64,000 nt of DNA from Actinomadura litoris (GCF_009733595.1 NZ_WOFH01000011.1:62001-126000), one strand, 5' to 3'; shown: positions 41,735-49,897, counted from the first letter of the stretch. Numbers and translations: made by a program. The notes: a model not told the origin generated them from the sequence alone.

Positions 41735-42649
41735 ATGGATTTCGAGCCCTACCGGGGCGAGCTGGTCGCGCACTGCTACCGGATGACGGGCTCCTTCCAC
41801 GAGGCGGAGGACATCGTCCAGGAGACGATGCTGCGGGCGTGGAAGGCCCGCGACCGGTACGACGCGGCGCGCGCCTCCGTCCGCACCTGGTTGTACCGGA
41901 TCGCGACCAACGCGTGCCTGACGGCGCTGGAGGGACGGAGACGGCGCCCGCTGCCGTCCGGGCTCGGGGCGCCGAGCGATGATCCCGGGGCGGCCCTCAC
42001 ACCGGCGCTCGACATCCCCTGGCTCCAGCCGTTCCCCGACGCGCGCTTCGACACCGGCATGCGGGCCGACCTGCGGCTCGCCCTGGTGGCGGCGCTGCAG
42101 GTGCTCCCGCCGCGCCAGCGGGCCGTGCTCGTCCTGCGCGACGTCCTGGACTTCCGCGCGGCCGAGGTCGCGGAGCAGTTGGAGACCACGGTCCCGGCCG
42201 TCAACAGCACCCTGCAACGCGCCCGCGTCGCGCTCGCCGACGCGGCCGACCTGGACGAGGTCGCCGAGCCGGACGACCCCGAGGTCCAGGCGGTGATCCA
42301 GCGGTACGTGCTGGCGTTCGAGGCGGCCGACGTCCCGGGCCTGGTGCGGCTCCTCACCGACGACGCCGTCATGGAGATGCCGCCGGTGCCGCTCTGGTAC
42401 CGGGGCGGCCGCGACTACGGCCTGTTCATGGACCGCGTGTTCGAGATATGGGGCCCCGGCTGGCGCATGCGGCAACTGACCGCCAACGGGCAACCGGCGC
42501 TCGCCGCATACGCGCCGACCCCCGACGGCGAACTCCGGATGCACACCTTGCAGGTCTTCACGGTCGTCGACGGCCGGGTCGCCCGCAACGTCGTGTTCTC
42601 CGATCCGGACGTGTTCCAGGCGTTCGCCCTGCCCGAGAGGATTTTCTAG
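41735..42649 (+). CDS. ECF sigma factor with SnoaL-like C-terminal domain (SigG/TIGR02960-like)
   Basis: ATG 41735 gives 304 residues; the frame is open upstream but that part overlaps the unknown gene's 5' region. Region 2 begins Tyr-Arg-Gly-Glu-Leu-Val-Ala-His-Cys-Tyr-Arg-Met and continues Asp-Ile-Val-Gln-Glu-Thr-Met-Leu-Arg-Ala-Trp. The block Pro-Trp-Leu-Gln-Pro-Phe-Pro-Asp and a region 4 with Pro-Pro-Arg-Gln-Arg-Ala-Val-Leu follow. Residues about 185-304 form a SnoaL/NTF2-like domain thought to regulate such sigma factors in place of an anti-sigma protein. No anti-sigma gene is adjacent. Confidence 0.88.
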   Translation: MDFEPYRGELVAHCYRMTGSFHEAEDIVQETMLRAWKARDRYDAARASVRTWLYRIATNACLTALEGRRRRPLPSGLGAPSDDPGAALTPALDIPWLQPFPDARFDTGMRADLRLALVAALQVLPPRQRAVLVLRDVLDFRAAEVAEQLETTVPAVNSTLQRARVALADAADLDEVAEPDDPEVQAVIQRYVLAFEAADVPGLVRLLTDDAVMEMPPVPLWYRGGRDYGLFMDRVFEIWGPGWRMRQLTANGQPALAAYAPTPDGELRMHTLQVFTVVDGRVARNVVFSDPDVFQAFALPERIF

Positions 42650-42716
42650 CGGGACGCGATGAGTCCGGCCGACGCCGCCGGTATGTACGGCGAGCATCGA
42701 CCGGAAGGACACCATC

Positions 42717-43280
42717 GTGAGCACCATCGTCATCGCGTTCACCACCCTGGACGGGATCGTCACCGACCCGGACGGCGCCGACGGGACACCCACCGGCGGC
42801 TGGGCGTTCCGGCACGGCCCGGGAACAGCCGACGGGGACAAGTTCCTCCTCGGAAGCACGCTGGACGACGGCGTCCTGCTCCTGGGACGCAGGACCTGGC
42901 ACCTGTTCGCGCGGCTCTGGCCGGGACGCGACGACCCGTTCTCGCAACGCATGAACGCCGCCGCGAAACTCGTCGCCTCCCGTTCGCTGCCCGACGCGTC
43001 CGCCTGGCAGAACTCGCGGCTCATCGAGGGCGACCTCATCGACGCGGTCAAGCGCGAGAAGCGCGACGTGATCGTCGCCGGCAGCCTGAGCGTCGTCCGC
43101 GCCCTGATGGCCGCGGACCTGGTCGACGAGTACCGCCTGCTGGTCTTCCCGACGATCCTCGGCACCGGCGACCGCCTCTTCCCCGCCGACGGCCCGACCG
43201 CGTACCTCGACTGCGAGTCGTCCGAACAGATCGGCGCCGCCGTCCTCACGTGCTACACGAGGACGCCCGAGGCCGGGTGA
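42717..43280 (+). CDS. Dihydrofolate reductase-fold (RibD C-terminal) protein
   Basis: A 187-residue protein starting at GTG with GGAAGGA upstream. It opens with Ile-Val-Ile-Ala-Phe-Thr-Thr-Leu-Asp-Gly, has the Leu-Leu-Leu-Gly-Arg-Arg-Thr-Trp segment and a late Val-Phe-Pro-Thr-Ile-Leu-Gly-x-Gly motif, all typical of the YyaP/RibD-C reductase family. It should bind NADPH; the substrate is unknown. Its start lies 67 bases downstream of the ECF sigma factor stop, so it may be co-transcribed and belong to that regulon. Confidence 0.85.
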   Translation: MSTIVIAFTTLDGIVTDPDGADGTPTGGWAFRHGPGTADGDKFLLGSTLDDGVLLLGRRTWHLFARLWPGRDDPFSQRMNAAAKLVASRSLPDASAWQNSRLIEGDLIDAVKREKRDVIVAGSLSVVRALMAADLVDEYRLLVFPTILGTGDRLFPADGPTAYLDCESSEQIGAAVLTCYTRTPEAG

Positions 43281-43332
43281 TCCGCCGGACGAACGGCCCG
43301 GAGGCGGCGTGGAGCACCGGAACCCCCCGGCC

Positions 43333-43830
43333 TCATGTCCGGCCGGCGACGGGGCTGCGGCGTTCGATCAGGACGACGTCCCGCCAGCGGCCATGGTGGC
43401 GGCCGATGCGCTCGCGGGTGCCGATGACGCGGAATCCGACCTTGGCGTGCAGGGCGAGGCTGGCGGCGTTCTCGGGGAAGACCCCGGACTGGACGGTCCA
43501 GATCCCGGCGCCGTCGGTGGAGGCCAGCAGCGCGCGCAGAAGGAGGAGGCCCACGCCGCGTCCTTGGGCGTCGGGGTGGACGTAGACGGAGTGCTCGACG
43601 ACTCCGGCGTAGGCGCACCGGTCGGAGACCGCGCTGACCGCCGCCCACCCGAGCACCCGTCCGCCGTCGAGGGCGACCAGGCGGTGCTCGCGGAGCCGGG
43701 ACGCGTCGAACCGCTGCCAGGTGGGGGCGGTGGTCTCGAAGGTGGCGTCGCCGCCGTCGATCCCCGTCTGGTAGACGGCCAGGACCTCGTCGGCGTGCTC
43801 GCGTCCCATGGGCACGACACCGGGGCTCAT
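43333..43830 (-). CDS. GNAT acetyltransferase in the ars operon (ArsN1/phosphinothricin acetyltransferase-like)
   Basis: ATG 43830 overlaps the arsC stop as ATGA, giving 165 residues. The sequence Val-Tyr-Gln-Thr-Gly-Ile-Asp-Gly-Gly-Asp-Ala-Thr-Phe-Glu-Thr is the substrate-loop pattern of the phosphinothricin acetyltransferase group. The acetyl-CoA site is Gln-Gly-Arg-Gly-Val-Gly-Leu. Homologues in arsenic operons (ArsN1) acetylate the arsenical antibiotic arsinothricin, which resembles phosphinothricin. The operon setting supports that role here, but the sequence alone cannot separate the two substrates. Confidence 0.8.
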   Translation of the reverse strand: MSPGVVPMGREHADEVLAVYQTGIDGGDATFETTAPTWQRFDASRLREHRLVALDGGRVLGWAAVSAVSDRCAYAGVVEHSVYVHPDAQGRGVGLLLLRALLASTDGAGIWTVQSGVFPENAASLALHAKVGFRVIGTRERIGRHHGRWRDVVLIERRSPVAGRT

Positions 43831-44243
43831 GCGGGCTCCGGGACGCCGAGCTCTCCGATCAGACCCCGCACCCGCCTCTCGATCTCGTCCCGCACGGGGC
43901 GGACGGCCTCGATGCCCCGCCCCGCGGGGTCGGCCACAGGCCAATCGAGGTAGCGCTTGCCGGGAAAGACCGGACAGGTGTCGCCGCACCCCATGGTGAC
44001 GCACACGTCGCTGGCCCGGACGGCGTCCGCGGTGAGGATCTTGGGGATCTCGGCGGAGACGTCGATGCCGACCTCGGCCATCGCGTCCACGACGACCGGG
44101 TTCACCTCCTCCGCCGGGACCGATCCCGCCGAGCGCACCTCCACGGCGTCCCCCGCCATGCGGGTGAGGAAGGCGGCGGCCATCTGGGAGCGCCCCGCGT
44201 TGTGGACACACACGAACAGGACGCTGGGCTTACCGGGTGGCAT
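43827..44243 (-). CDS. arsC: Arsenate reductase / arsenate-mycothiol transferase, LMW phosphatase fold
   Basis: ATG 44243 lies inside the 3' end of the ACR3 gene (14-base overlap) and gives 138 residues. The P-loop Cys12-Val-His-Asn-Ala-Gly-Arg18-Ser binds arsenate, and further Cys residues lie in Thr-Met-Gly-Cys-Gly-Asp-Thr-Cys-Pro. Actinobacteria usually couple this fold to mycothiol and mycoredoxin. It reduces arsenate to arsenite for export by the ACR3 pump. The frame extends upstream, but that part is inside the ACR3 gene. Confidence 0.9.
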   Translation of the reverse strand: MPPGKPSVLFVCVHNAGRSQMAAAFLTRMAGDAVEVRSAGSVPAEEVNPVVVDAMAEVGIDVSAEIPKILTADAVRASDVCVTMGCGDTCPVFPGKRYLDWPVADPAGRGIEAVRPVRDEIERRVRGLIGELGVPEPA

Positions 44244-45297
44244 GGGAAAGGATCCCTTCGGATGCGAAACGGTCGCGGCGAGCGAGGGCGAGGTAGACCA
44301 GCCCGACAAGCACGGGGACCTCGATGAGGGGTCCGACGACTCCGGCGAGGGCCTGCCCGGACGCGGCGCCGAAGGTCGCGATGGCGACGGCGATGGCGAG
44401 TTCGAAGTTGTTGCCCGCCGCCGTGAACGCCAGCGTGGTCGTCCGCTCGTAGGTGAGCCCGATGGCCTTGCCGAACGCGAACGCCCCGAACCAGACGAGC
44501 GCGAAGTAGGCGAGCAGCGGCAGCGCGATGCGCGCGACGTCCCACGGATGGGAGGTGATCGTCTCGCCCTGGAGCGCGAACAGCACGACGATCGTGAACA
44601 GCAGCCCGTACAGCGCCCACGGACCGATCACCGGCAGCACCCGCGTCTCGTACGCCTCACGCCCGAGGCGCCGTTCGCCGAAGTGCCGCGTGAGGAATCC
44701 GGCGACGAGCGGGATGCCGAGGAACACCGCGACGCTCGCGGCGATGTGCCAGGCCGGGACGTCGAGCGCCGCCCCGTCGCCGAGGCCGAGCCAGCCGGGC
44801 AGGAGATCGAGGTAGAACCAGCCGAGCAGGCCGAACGCGAGCACCTGGAACACCGAGTTCAGCGCGACGAGGACGGCGGCGGCCTCCCGGTCCCCGCAGG
44901 CCAGGTCGTTCCAGATGATCACCATGGCGATACAGCGGGCCAGCCCGACGATGATCAGCCCCGTCCGGTACTCGGGCTGGTCGGGCAGCGCCAGCCAGGC
45001 GAGCGCGAACATCACGGCCGGACCCGCCACCCAGTTCACCACCAGCGAGGACACCATGAGCCTGCGGTCGCCGGTCACCGCGTCCAGCCGGTCGTAGCGG
45101 ACCTTCGCCAGCACCGGATACATCATGACCAGCAGGCCGAGCGCGATGGGAAGTGAGATCCCGCCGGTCTCGACCTTCGCCAGGGCGTCGCCGAGGCCGG
45201 GGACGAGCCGTCCGAGGCCGAGACCGGCGGCCATCGCGAGCCCGATCCACACCGCCAGGTACCGGTCGGTGAACGACAGCCGCGCCGCGCCGCTCAA
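44230..45297 (-). CDS. arsB: ACR3 family arsenite efflux permease
   Basis: TTG 45297 overlaps the arsR stop (TTGA) and gives 355 residues with about ten membrane helices. The ACR3 signature Gly-Leu-Ala-Arg-Cys122-Ile-Ala-Met-Val-Ile-Ile-Trp-Asn carries the essential Cys, and Leu-Ile-Glu-Val-Pro-Val lies in the last conserved helix. It exports arsenite from the cytoplasm. It is the second gene of the operon arsR-acr3-arsC-GNAT, with every junction overlapping. Confidence 0.93.
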   Translation of the reverse strand: MSGAARLSFTDRYLAVWIGLAMAAGLGLGRLVPGLGDALAKVETGGISLPIALGLLVMMYPVLAKVRYDRLDAVTGDRRLMVSSLVVNWVAGPAVMFALAWLALPDQPEYRTGLIIVGLARCIAMVIIWNDLACGDREAAAVLVALNSVFQVLAFGLLGWFYLDLLPGWLGLGDGAALDVPAWHIAASVAVFLGIPLVAGFLTRHFGERRLGREAYETRVLPVIGPWALYGLLFTIVVLFALQGETITSHPWDVARIALPLLAYFALVWFGAFAFGKAIGLTYERTTTLAFTAAGNNFELAIAVAIATFGAASGQALAGVVGPLIEVPVLVGLVYLALARRDRFASEGILSHATR

Positions 45298-45659
45298 CGG
45301 ACGCCGGACCGGGTGAGGATCGCCGCGAGCCGATCGGTCGTCTCCTGGACGAGCCGGTAGTACACCCAGGTGCCGCGCCGCTCCCCCTCGATCAGCCCCG
45401 CCTCGCGCAGGAGCTTGAGGTGGTGGGAGATCGTCGGCTGCGACACCTCGAACGCGGGGGTCAGGTCGCACACGCACACCTCACCGCCCGCCCGCGAGGC
45501 GATCATCGACAGCAGTTGCAGCCGCACCGGATCGCCGAGCGCCTTGAAGACCCGCGCCAACTCACCCGCCTCGTCGGCGGCCAGCGGCGCGGTCAGCAGG
45601 CCGGGGCAGCAGCCCGCCACGCCGTCCTGGCCGAGCACCTGGAGCGCTTGATTCGACAT
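45294..45659 (-). CDS. arsR: ArsR-type arsenite-responsive repressor
   Basis: A 121-residue winged-helix repressor starting at ATG. The helix-turn-helix is at about 70-90 (Val-Ser-Gln-Pro-Thr-Ile-Ser-His-His). Cysteines suitable for arsenite binding are Cys17-Cys18 near the N-terminus and Cys62-x-Cys64 before the recognition helix. It should hold the divergent arsI and its own operon silent until arsenite binds. The 79-base gap to arsI contains a dyad that may be its operator. Confidence 0.92.
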   Translation of the reverse strand: MSNQALQVLGQDGVAGCCPGLLTAPLAADEAGELARVFKALGDPVRLQLLSMIASRAGGEVCVCDLTPAFEVSQPTISHHLKLLREAGLIEGERRGTWVYYRLVQETTDRLAAILTRSGVR

Positions 45660-45668
45660 GCTTCTATA

Positions 45669-45694
45669 TTGACATCCCTCGAATCAGATGGCAA
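45669..45694. promoter_or_regulatory. Candidate ArsR operator and arsI promoter
   Basis: TTGACAT at 45669 and ATGGCAA at 45688 form an inverted repeat with one mismatch and a 12-base spacer, between divergent arsR and arsI. TTGACA also reads as a -35 box toward arsI. A single dyad here could control both directions. Confidence 0.45.
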
Positions 45695-45738
45695 CGATAG
45701 ATAGAGGAACATCGATACAAGCCGGTGAGGAGACCATC

Positions 45739-46158
45739 ATGTCCCGTGTCCAGCTCGCCCTACGCGTCGCCGACCTCGAAGGATCGATCGCGTTCTACTC
45801 CAAGCTGTTCGGCGCCGAGCCCGCCAAGGTCCGGCCCGGCTACGCCAACTTCGCCATCGCCGAGCCCCCGCTCAAGCTCGTCCTCCTGGAGGGCGAGACC
45901 GGCGACCCGACCCGGCTGGACCACCTCGGTGTCGAGGTCGAGACCACCGACCAGGTCGCCGCCGCGACCACCCGCCTGACCGACGCCGGGCTGGCGACGT
46001 TCGAGGAGAATGACACCTCCTGCTGCTACGCCCTTCAGGACAAGGTGTGGGTCACCGCCCCGGGCACCGAGCCCTGGGAGGTCTACACGGTCAAGGCCGA
46101 CGCGGACGTCCTCAACAAGAACGGCACCGCCACCCTCGACGGCTGCTCCTGCGGCTGA
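45739..46158 (+). CDS. arsI: ArsI/CadI-like C-As lyase (VOC fold)
   Basis: ATG 45739 with GGTGAGGAG upstream gives 139 residues of vicinal oxygen chelate fold. Gln5, His62 and Glu114 stand where the iron ligands are expected. The vicinal pair Cys95-Cys96 in Asn-Asp-Thr-Ser-Cys-Cys is typical of ArsI, where it binds trivalent organoarsenicals. The tail ends Cys-Ser-Cys-Gly. ArsI cleaves the carbon-arsenic bond of methylarsenite and aromatic arsenicals; CadI is a close relative induced by cadmium. The divergent arsR favours the arsenic role. Confidence 0.88.
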   Translation: MSRVQLALRVADLEGSIAFYSKLFGAEPAKVRPGYANFAIAEPPLKLVLLEGETGDPTRLDHLGVEVETTDQVAAATTRLTDAGLATFEENDTSCCYALQDKVWVTAPGTEPWEVYTVKADADVLNKNGTATLDGCSCG

Positions 46159-46327
46159 CCCGGTGAACGTCCTCGCGCGGTGACCGCGCGTTGATCCCGG
46201 CCGTCCGAAACCGGACCTTGGCACTCCCCGGCCAATTCGGCGCACGGCATCCGCATTCCTGAGATGCTGCGAACGGCGCGACGGGGAGCATACCGAGTGC
46301 GAACTCGGGCGGCCGGGTTGGGGATGT

Positions 46328-46684
46328 ATGGATCTTCAGATCAGGGTCACCGGCGGTGACGAGGCCGGTGAACGCGCCCGCCTCCTGGAGTGGTTGCGCG
46401 CCGACCGGCGGCTGGCCGGGCATGTCCGCGTCCAGCGGCGGCCACCTGGGGCAGAGGAACTGGGCGGGACGCTGGACGCGGTCATGGTCGCGGTCGGCTC
46501 CGGCGGCGTGTCCGCCGTGCTGGCGCAGACCCTCCCGGCCTGGATTCAAAGCCGCCGCCCGAAAGTGAAGTTCACCCTCACCACCGAGACCGGAGACCGC
46601 TTGGAACTGGAGACCGCGGACGCCGCCGAGGCTCCGCGTCTCATCGCGGAACTGCTGCGGCACCACCATGGCGCGTCCGACTGA
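46328..46684 (+). CDS. EACC1 (effector-associated constant component) protein
   Basis: A 118-residue protein starting at ATG. It opens Asp-Leu-Gln-Ile-Arg-Val-Thr-Gly-Gly-Asp, has a central amphipathic helix (Leu-Asp-Ala-Val-Met-Val-Ala-Val-Gly-Ser-Gly-Gly) and ends with strands Val-Lys-Phe-Thr-Leu-Thr-Thr-Glu-Thr-Gly-Asp. This matches the EACC1 component that Aravind and colleagues describe beside variable effectors in actinobacterial conflict systems. It overlaps the caspase-like gene by 17 bases. Identification is by pattern, not by search. Confidence 0.78.
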   Translation: MDLQIRVTGGDEAGERARLLEWLRADRRLAGHVRVQRRPPGAEELGGTLDAVMVAVGSGGVSAVLAQTLPAWIQSRRPKVKFTLTTETGDRLELETADAAEAPRLIAELLRHHHGASD

Positions 46685-48086
46685 GCCGCGCACCGATCTG
46701 GCCGACTCCCGCGCCCTTCTGATCGGCACGTCCCATTTCCACGACGACGGGTTCACCGGTGTTCCCGCCGCGGCCAACAGCGTGGCGGGCATGTACGAAA
46801 TGCTCACCGACCCGGCCCGCGGCGGCTGGCCGCGCGACCAGGTGACCACCATCACCAATCCCCACGGCGCCGCATGGCTGGTCCAGCGGATCCGGCGCAT
46901 GACCGAGACCACGACCGGCGCCTTCCTGCTCTACTACGTCGGCCACGGCGTCATCAGCGAACGCGGGAACCTCACCCTCACCCTGACCGACACCACCGCC
47001 ACCGACCCCGACCTGACCGGCGTCGAATTCGACCACATCCAACGCGCGCTGGGTACGAGCCCCGCCCGCGTCTCGGTCGTCATCCTGGACTGCTGCTATT
47101 CAGGCCGGGCCATCAGCGCGCTGAGCGCCCTGGACACCGTCGCCGACAGCACGAGCATCGAAGGCGTCTACACGCTGACCGCCGCCGAGGGCCCCGCCCA
47201 TGTCGTCCCCTTCCACCAGCAGCGCTCCAGCGGCACGTCCTTCACCCAGGAACTGCTGGACCTCATCAACGAAGGACTGCCGGACGGCCCCGAACTCCTC
47301 ACCTTCCACAGCCTCTACGGCCCCCTGGCCCACCGCCTGCACCGCCGCGGGCTGCCCCGCCCCAACCAGCGCGGGACCGACACCGTCCACCACTTCGGCC
47401 TGTCCCGCAACACCGCCTACGGCCGGCTCCCCCGGCCCCGAGACGACGATCCGGTGCTCAACTCCGGCTCTGGCGGGATGGCCCCTCGCCCGATCACCAC
47501 CCCCTCCCCGGCGCCCTCCGGAACCAGCACACCGGTCTTCAGCAGCCGCATCCGGGCCGGCAAGGTACTGACCTCCCGGTTGGGGGCCCAGCACCTGGCC
47601 TTCACGCTTCTCGCGCCCTCGGTCTTCCTGCCTTACGCGACGGAATCCACTTCCCAGACCTCGATCGTGCCCCTGATCATCATCGGAGCGATCCTCGGGA
47701 CCGTTCTAGCGCTTTTCGTCATCATCCTGGTGCAGTTCTGCATGACATTGGCCGAACTGGTTCGCCCCCGCCGTCTGAACATCGGCCCCGAAGGGGTCTC
47801 CATCGTGTGGGGATCGCGCCGGGCGAACTACACCTGGGACGAGATCGCCACGTTGGAAGTGGCGAACACGGGCCGCGAACGGCCGACCCTGATGCTATGG
47901 AGAAAGCCGACCCCGTGGGGTCGCCCCGCTCACCGGACACCGCGGCTGGGCCACTCCCCTCGACGCCCGCCCTGGGAAGACCGCGCGACCGGCTGGATCC
48001 GCATCTGCTACCTCGACCAACTACAACGCGGCCGCGAACTAGAAGAACTGTTGCCAGGACGGGCGCCATGGACTCGGTCGAACTAG
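46668..48086 (+). CDS. Membrane-anchored caspase-like (peptidase C14) protease with PH-like tail
   Basis: A 472-residue protein whose ATG lies inside the EACC1 gene. The caspase domain (about 12-240) has His93 in Tyr-Tyr-Val-Gly-His-Gly and the catalytic Cys143 in Ile-Leu-Asp-Cys-Cys-Tyr-Ser-Gly. A Pro/Ser linker leads to two membrane helices at about 309-327 and 331-357. A small beta-rich domain follows, starting Leu-Asn-Ile-Gly-Pro-Glu-Gly-Val and Tyr-Thr-Trp-Asp-Glu-Ile, as in PH-like domains. With EACC1 upstream it should act as a regulated suicide or conflict effector at the membrane. Confidence 0.87.
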   Translation: MARPTEPRTDLADSRALLIGTSHFHDDGFTGVPAAANSVAGMYEMLTDPARGGWPRDQVTTITNPHGAAWLVQRIRRMTETTTGAFLLYYVGHGVISERGNLTLTLTDTTATDPDLTGVEFDHIQRALGTSPARVSVVILDCCYSGRAISALSALDTVADSTSIEGVYTLTAAEGPAHVVPFHQQRSSGTSFTQELLDLINEGLPDGPELLTFHSLYGPLAHRLHRRGLPRPNQRGTDTVHHFGLSRNTAYGRLPRPRDDDPVLNSGSGGMAPRPITTPSPAPSGTSTPVFSSRIRAGKVLTSRLGAQHLAFTLLAPSVFLPYATESTSQTSIVPLIIIGAILGTVLALFVIILVQFCMTLAELVRPRRLNIGPEGVSIVWGSRRANYTWDEIATLEVANTGRERPTLMLWRKPTPWGRPAHRTPRLGHSPRRPPWEDRATGWIRICYLDQLQRGRELEELLPGRAPWTRSN

Positions 48087-48123
48087 GACCTCGATCCCCG
48101 CGCCCTCGCACAAAGGAACCACC

Positions 48124-48216
48124 ATGCACCTCACCCTGGTCGTGATCGTCGCCGTCATCGTGATGATCCTCGTCCTGCTGGGCACGCTCGTGGCCTGGCT
48201 GTCGCACCGACGCTGA
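48124..48216 (+). CDS. 30-residue single-helix membrane peptide behind the caspase gene
   Basis: A short frame ATG to TGA, 37 bases after the caspase stop, with AAAGGAA six bases upstream, one of the better ribosome sites in the window. The product begins Met-His-Leu-Thr, is hydrophobic and Val/Leu/Ile-rich from residue 4 to 26, and ends Ser-His-Arg-Arg, so it should insert with the basic end inside. The size and plan fit a holin-like or regulatory micropeptide. No homologue is known to me; it may be part of the EACC1-caspase module. Confidence 0.65.
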   Translation: MHLTLVVIVAVIVMILVLLGTLVAWLSHRR

Positions 48217-48263
48217 CCGCCACGCGCACCCGTCGGTCCACCCGCAGCCACTACGCTCGGCGC

Positions 48264-48704
48264 ATGGCGATCCAGCGGATGGACAACGTGCTCATCGTTG
48301 TCGAAGACCTAGAGGCCGTTATCGCGTTCTTCGTCGAACTCGGCCTGGAACTGCAAGGCAAGGGCCCCCTTGAGGGACGCTGGGTGGAACGTGTCATCGG
48401 CGTGGACGACGTCCGGCAGGACATCGCGATGCTGCGAACCCCGGACGGCAGCAGCGGAATCGAGCTCGCGCGCTTCCACCAACCGGCGGCGATCAGGCAG
48501 GAGCCCCAGAACGCGCCGGCGAACACACTGGGCATCCGCCGCGTCATGTTCGCCGTCGACGACATCGAGGACGTGGTCGCCCGCCTCAAGTCCCGCGGCG
48601 CCGAACTCGTCGGCGAGATCGTCCGCTTCGAGGACGCCTACCTGCTCTGCTACGTCCGCGGACCCGAAGGCATCGTCGTCGGCCTGGCCGAGCCGCTCAG
48701 CTGA
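48264..48704 (+). CDS. VOC/glyoxalase family protein
   Basis: A 146-residue protein starting at ATG. Two repeated beta-alpha-beta-beta-beta modules begin Met-Asp-Asn-Val-Leu-Ile-Val-Val-Glu-Asp-Leu and Leu-Gly-Ile-Arg-Arg-Val-Met-Phe-Ala-Val-Asp-Asp-Ile. The late Tyr-Val-Arg-Gly-Pro-Glu-Gly-Ile is the usual last strand. It may be a small-molecule binding or isomerising enzyme; the substrate is not readable. It follows the micropeptide gene by 47 bases but looks functionally separate. Confidence 0.83.
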   Translation: MAIQRMDNVLIVVEDLEAVIAFFVELGLELQGKGPLEGRWVERVIGVDDVRQDIAMLRTPDGSSGIELARFHQPAAIRQEPQNAPANTLGIRRVMFAVDDIEDVVARLKSRGAELVGEIVRFEDAYLLCYVRGPEGIVVGLAEPLS

Positions 48705-48789
48705 TCCAGGTCGGCCGCCTCCACCAGTCGGCGGCACCCACACGCGAAGTGCGGGCACCACGCGTCCTCATCGCCCTAGGAGGAGACAT

Positions 48790-49155
48790 ATGGACAGGTC
48801 ACCTCAGATCACGCACATCTCCTGGGGACGCATGGAAGTAGAGGGCTTGGCGCCGGGCAAGGACTTCAAGCTGTACCCGGGCGGCGGTCGCCCCTGGGAC
48901 TGGTCCGAGCACGGCACCCGACATGAGCCGGGCATCCAACCCGCGGACGTCCAGGAACTCCTCGACCACGGCTGCACGGTGATCGTGCTCAGCCGGGGCA
49001 TGAAGCTTCGCCTGAACACCATGCCCGAAACGATGGAGGTCCTGGAAGCCGCAGGGATCGAAGTGCACATGGAGGAAACGACCGTCGCGGTCCAGCTCTA
49101 CAACGAGCTGGCACAGACCAAGCCCGTCGGCGGCCTCTTCCACTCAACGTGCTGA
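48790..49155 (+). CDS. Mth938-like domain protein
   Basis: ATG 48790 with AGGAGGAGA directly upstream gives 121 residues; the frame is open earlier without coding character. The order His-Ile-Ser-Trp-Gly-Arg-Met-Glu-Val, Lys-Asp-Phe-Lys-Leu-Tyr-Pro-Gly-Gly, Trp-Asp-Trp, and the late Leu-Tyr-Asn-Glu-Leu-Ala matches the small Mth938/AAMDC fold. Members have no established reaction. It is encoded alone with a strong ribosome site, so it is likely well expressed. Confidence 0.8.
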   Translation: MDRSPQITHISWGRMEVEGLAPGKDFKLYPGGGRPWDWSEHGTRHEPGIQPADVQELLDHGCTVIVLSRGMKLRLNTMPETMEVLEAAGIEVHMEETTVAVQLYNELAQTKPVGGLFHSTC

Positions 49156-49285
49156 CTTTCCTCGCCACGAAGTCGATCGGGATTCTTCAGCGTGCGCGGG
49201 GCCCGGTCCGCCGGTCCTTCTTCGGCCGACCACAGCGGGCAGGGCATTCGAAGCCGCCCTCAGCGCGTTCTTGGATCAACCGGCG

Positions 49286-49897
49286 TCACCAGTAGCACTG
49301 CATCACGAGATCGTCCAGGCGAACCCAGTTCACGCCGGCATCGCCGCTTCCGTGCAGGACGATACGAAACTGCATGTTCTGCTCGCCGAACAGCGGCCAG
49401 CGATCGGTGTACACCCGCTGCCAGCCGCCGCCATCAACGGTACGATCAACGCTGTAACGCTTACCGCCGCTCGGGGTCCAGATTTCCAGGACGAGCGTGG
49501 TCCGCAGGCGCGGCCTGACGTAGATCTGCGCGACGCACCCGGCACCGGCGACGTTCGGCACCCCGGCCGTGTACACCCAGGTCTTCTCAGAAGCCCCGCC
49601 GAACTGCCCCCTCACCCAGCCGTTGTTCGCCCCCGTTCGCGCATTGCCGCTGTTGATTTCAATGCCGGCGCTCCCGTCGCCCGCCGAGTCCGACTCCCAG
49701 CTCGTGCTCTGATCGCCCTCGAACCCGTTCTCGAACTGCATCAGGCCCGCGTGCGCCGTACCGGCACCGACAACGGAGATCGCCGCGGACAACACGCATG
49801 TGATCGTCAGCGCCCACATACGGCGCGACCAGAACAGAAGCCTCCCGCCAGGGAGAGAACGATTCCCTTGGCGGGCGAAATGGAGACTCCTCAACAT
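49286..49897 (-). CDS. Secreted jelly-roll (carbohydrate-binding-like) protein
   Basis: A 203-residue protein starting at ATG with GAGAGAGG five bases upstream. A long basic N-region and a hydrophobic segment end at Ala-His-Ala near residue 50, a typical export signal. The mature domain has Phe-Glu-Asn-Gly-Phe-Glu near the start, Trp-Val-Arg-Gly, Cys-Val-Ala-Gln-Ile-Tyr-Val-Arg and Trp-Val-Arg-Leu-Asp-Asp-Leu at the end. This is the plan of beta-sandwich CBM-like domains. A pair of cysteines may form a disulfide. The ligand is unknown. Confidence 0.72.
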   Translation of the reverse strand: MLRSLHFARQGNRSLPGGRLLFWSRRMWALTITCVLSAAISVVGAGTAHAGLMQFENGFEGDQSTSWESDSAGDGSAGIEINSGNARTGANNGWVRGQFGGASEKTWVYTAGVPNVAGAGCVAQIYVRPRLRTTLVLEIWTPSGGKRYSVDRTVDGGGWQRVYTDRWPLFGEQNMQFRIVLHGSGDAGVNWVRLDDLVMQCYW

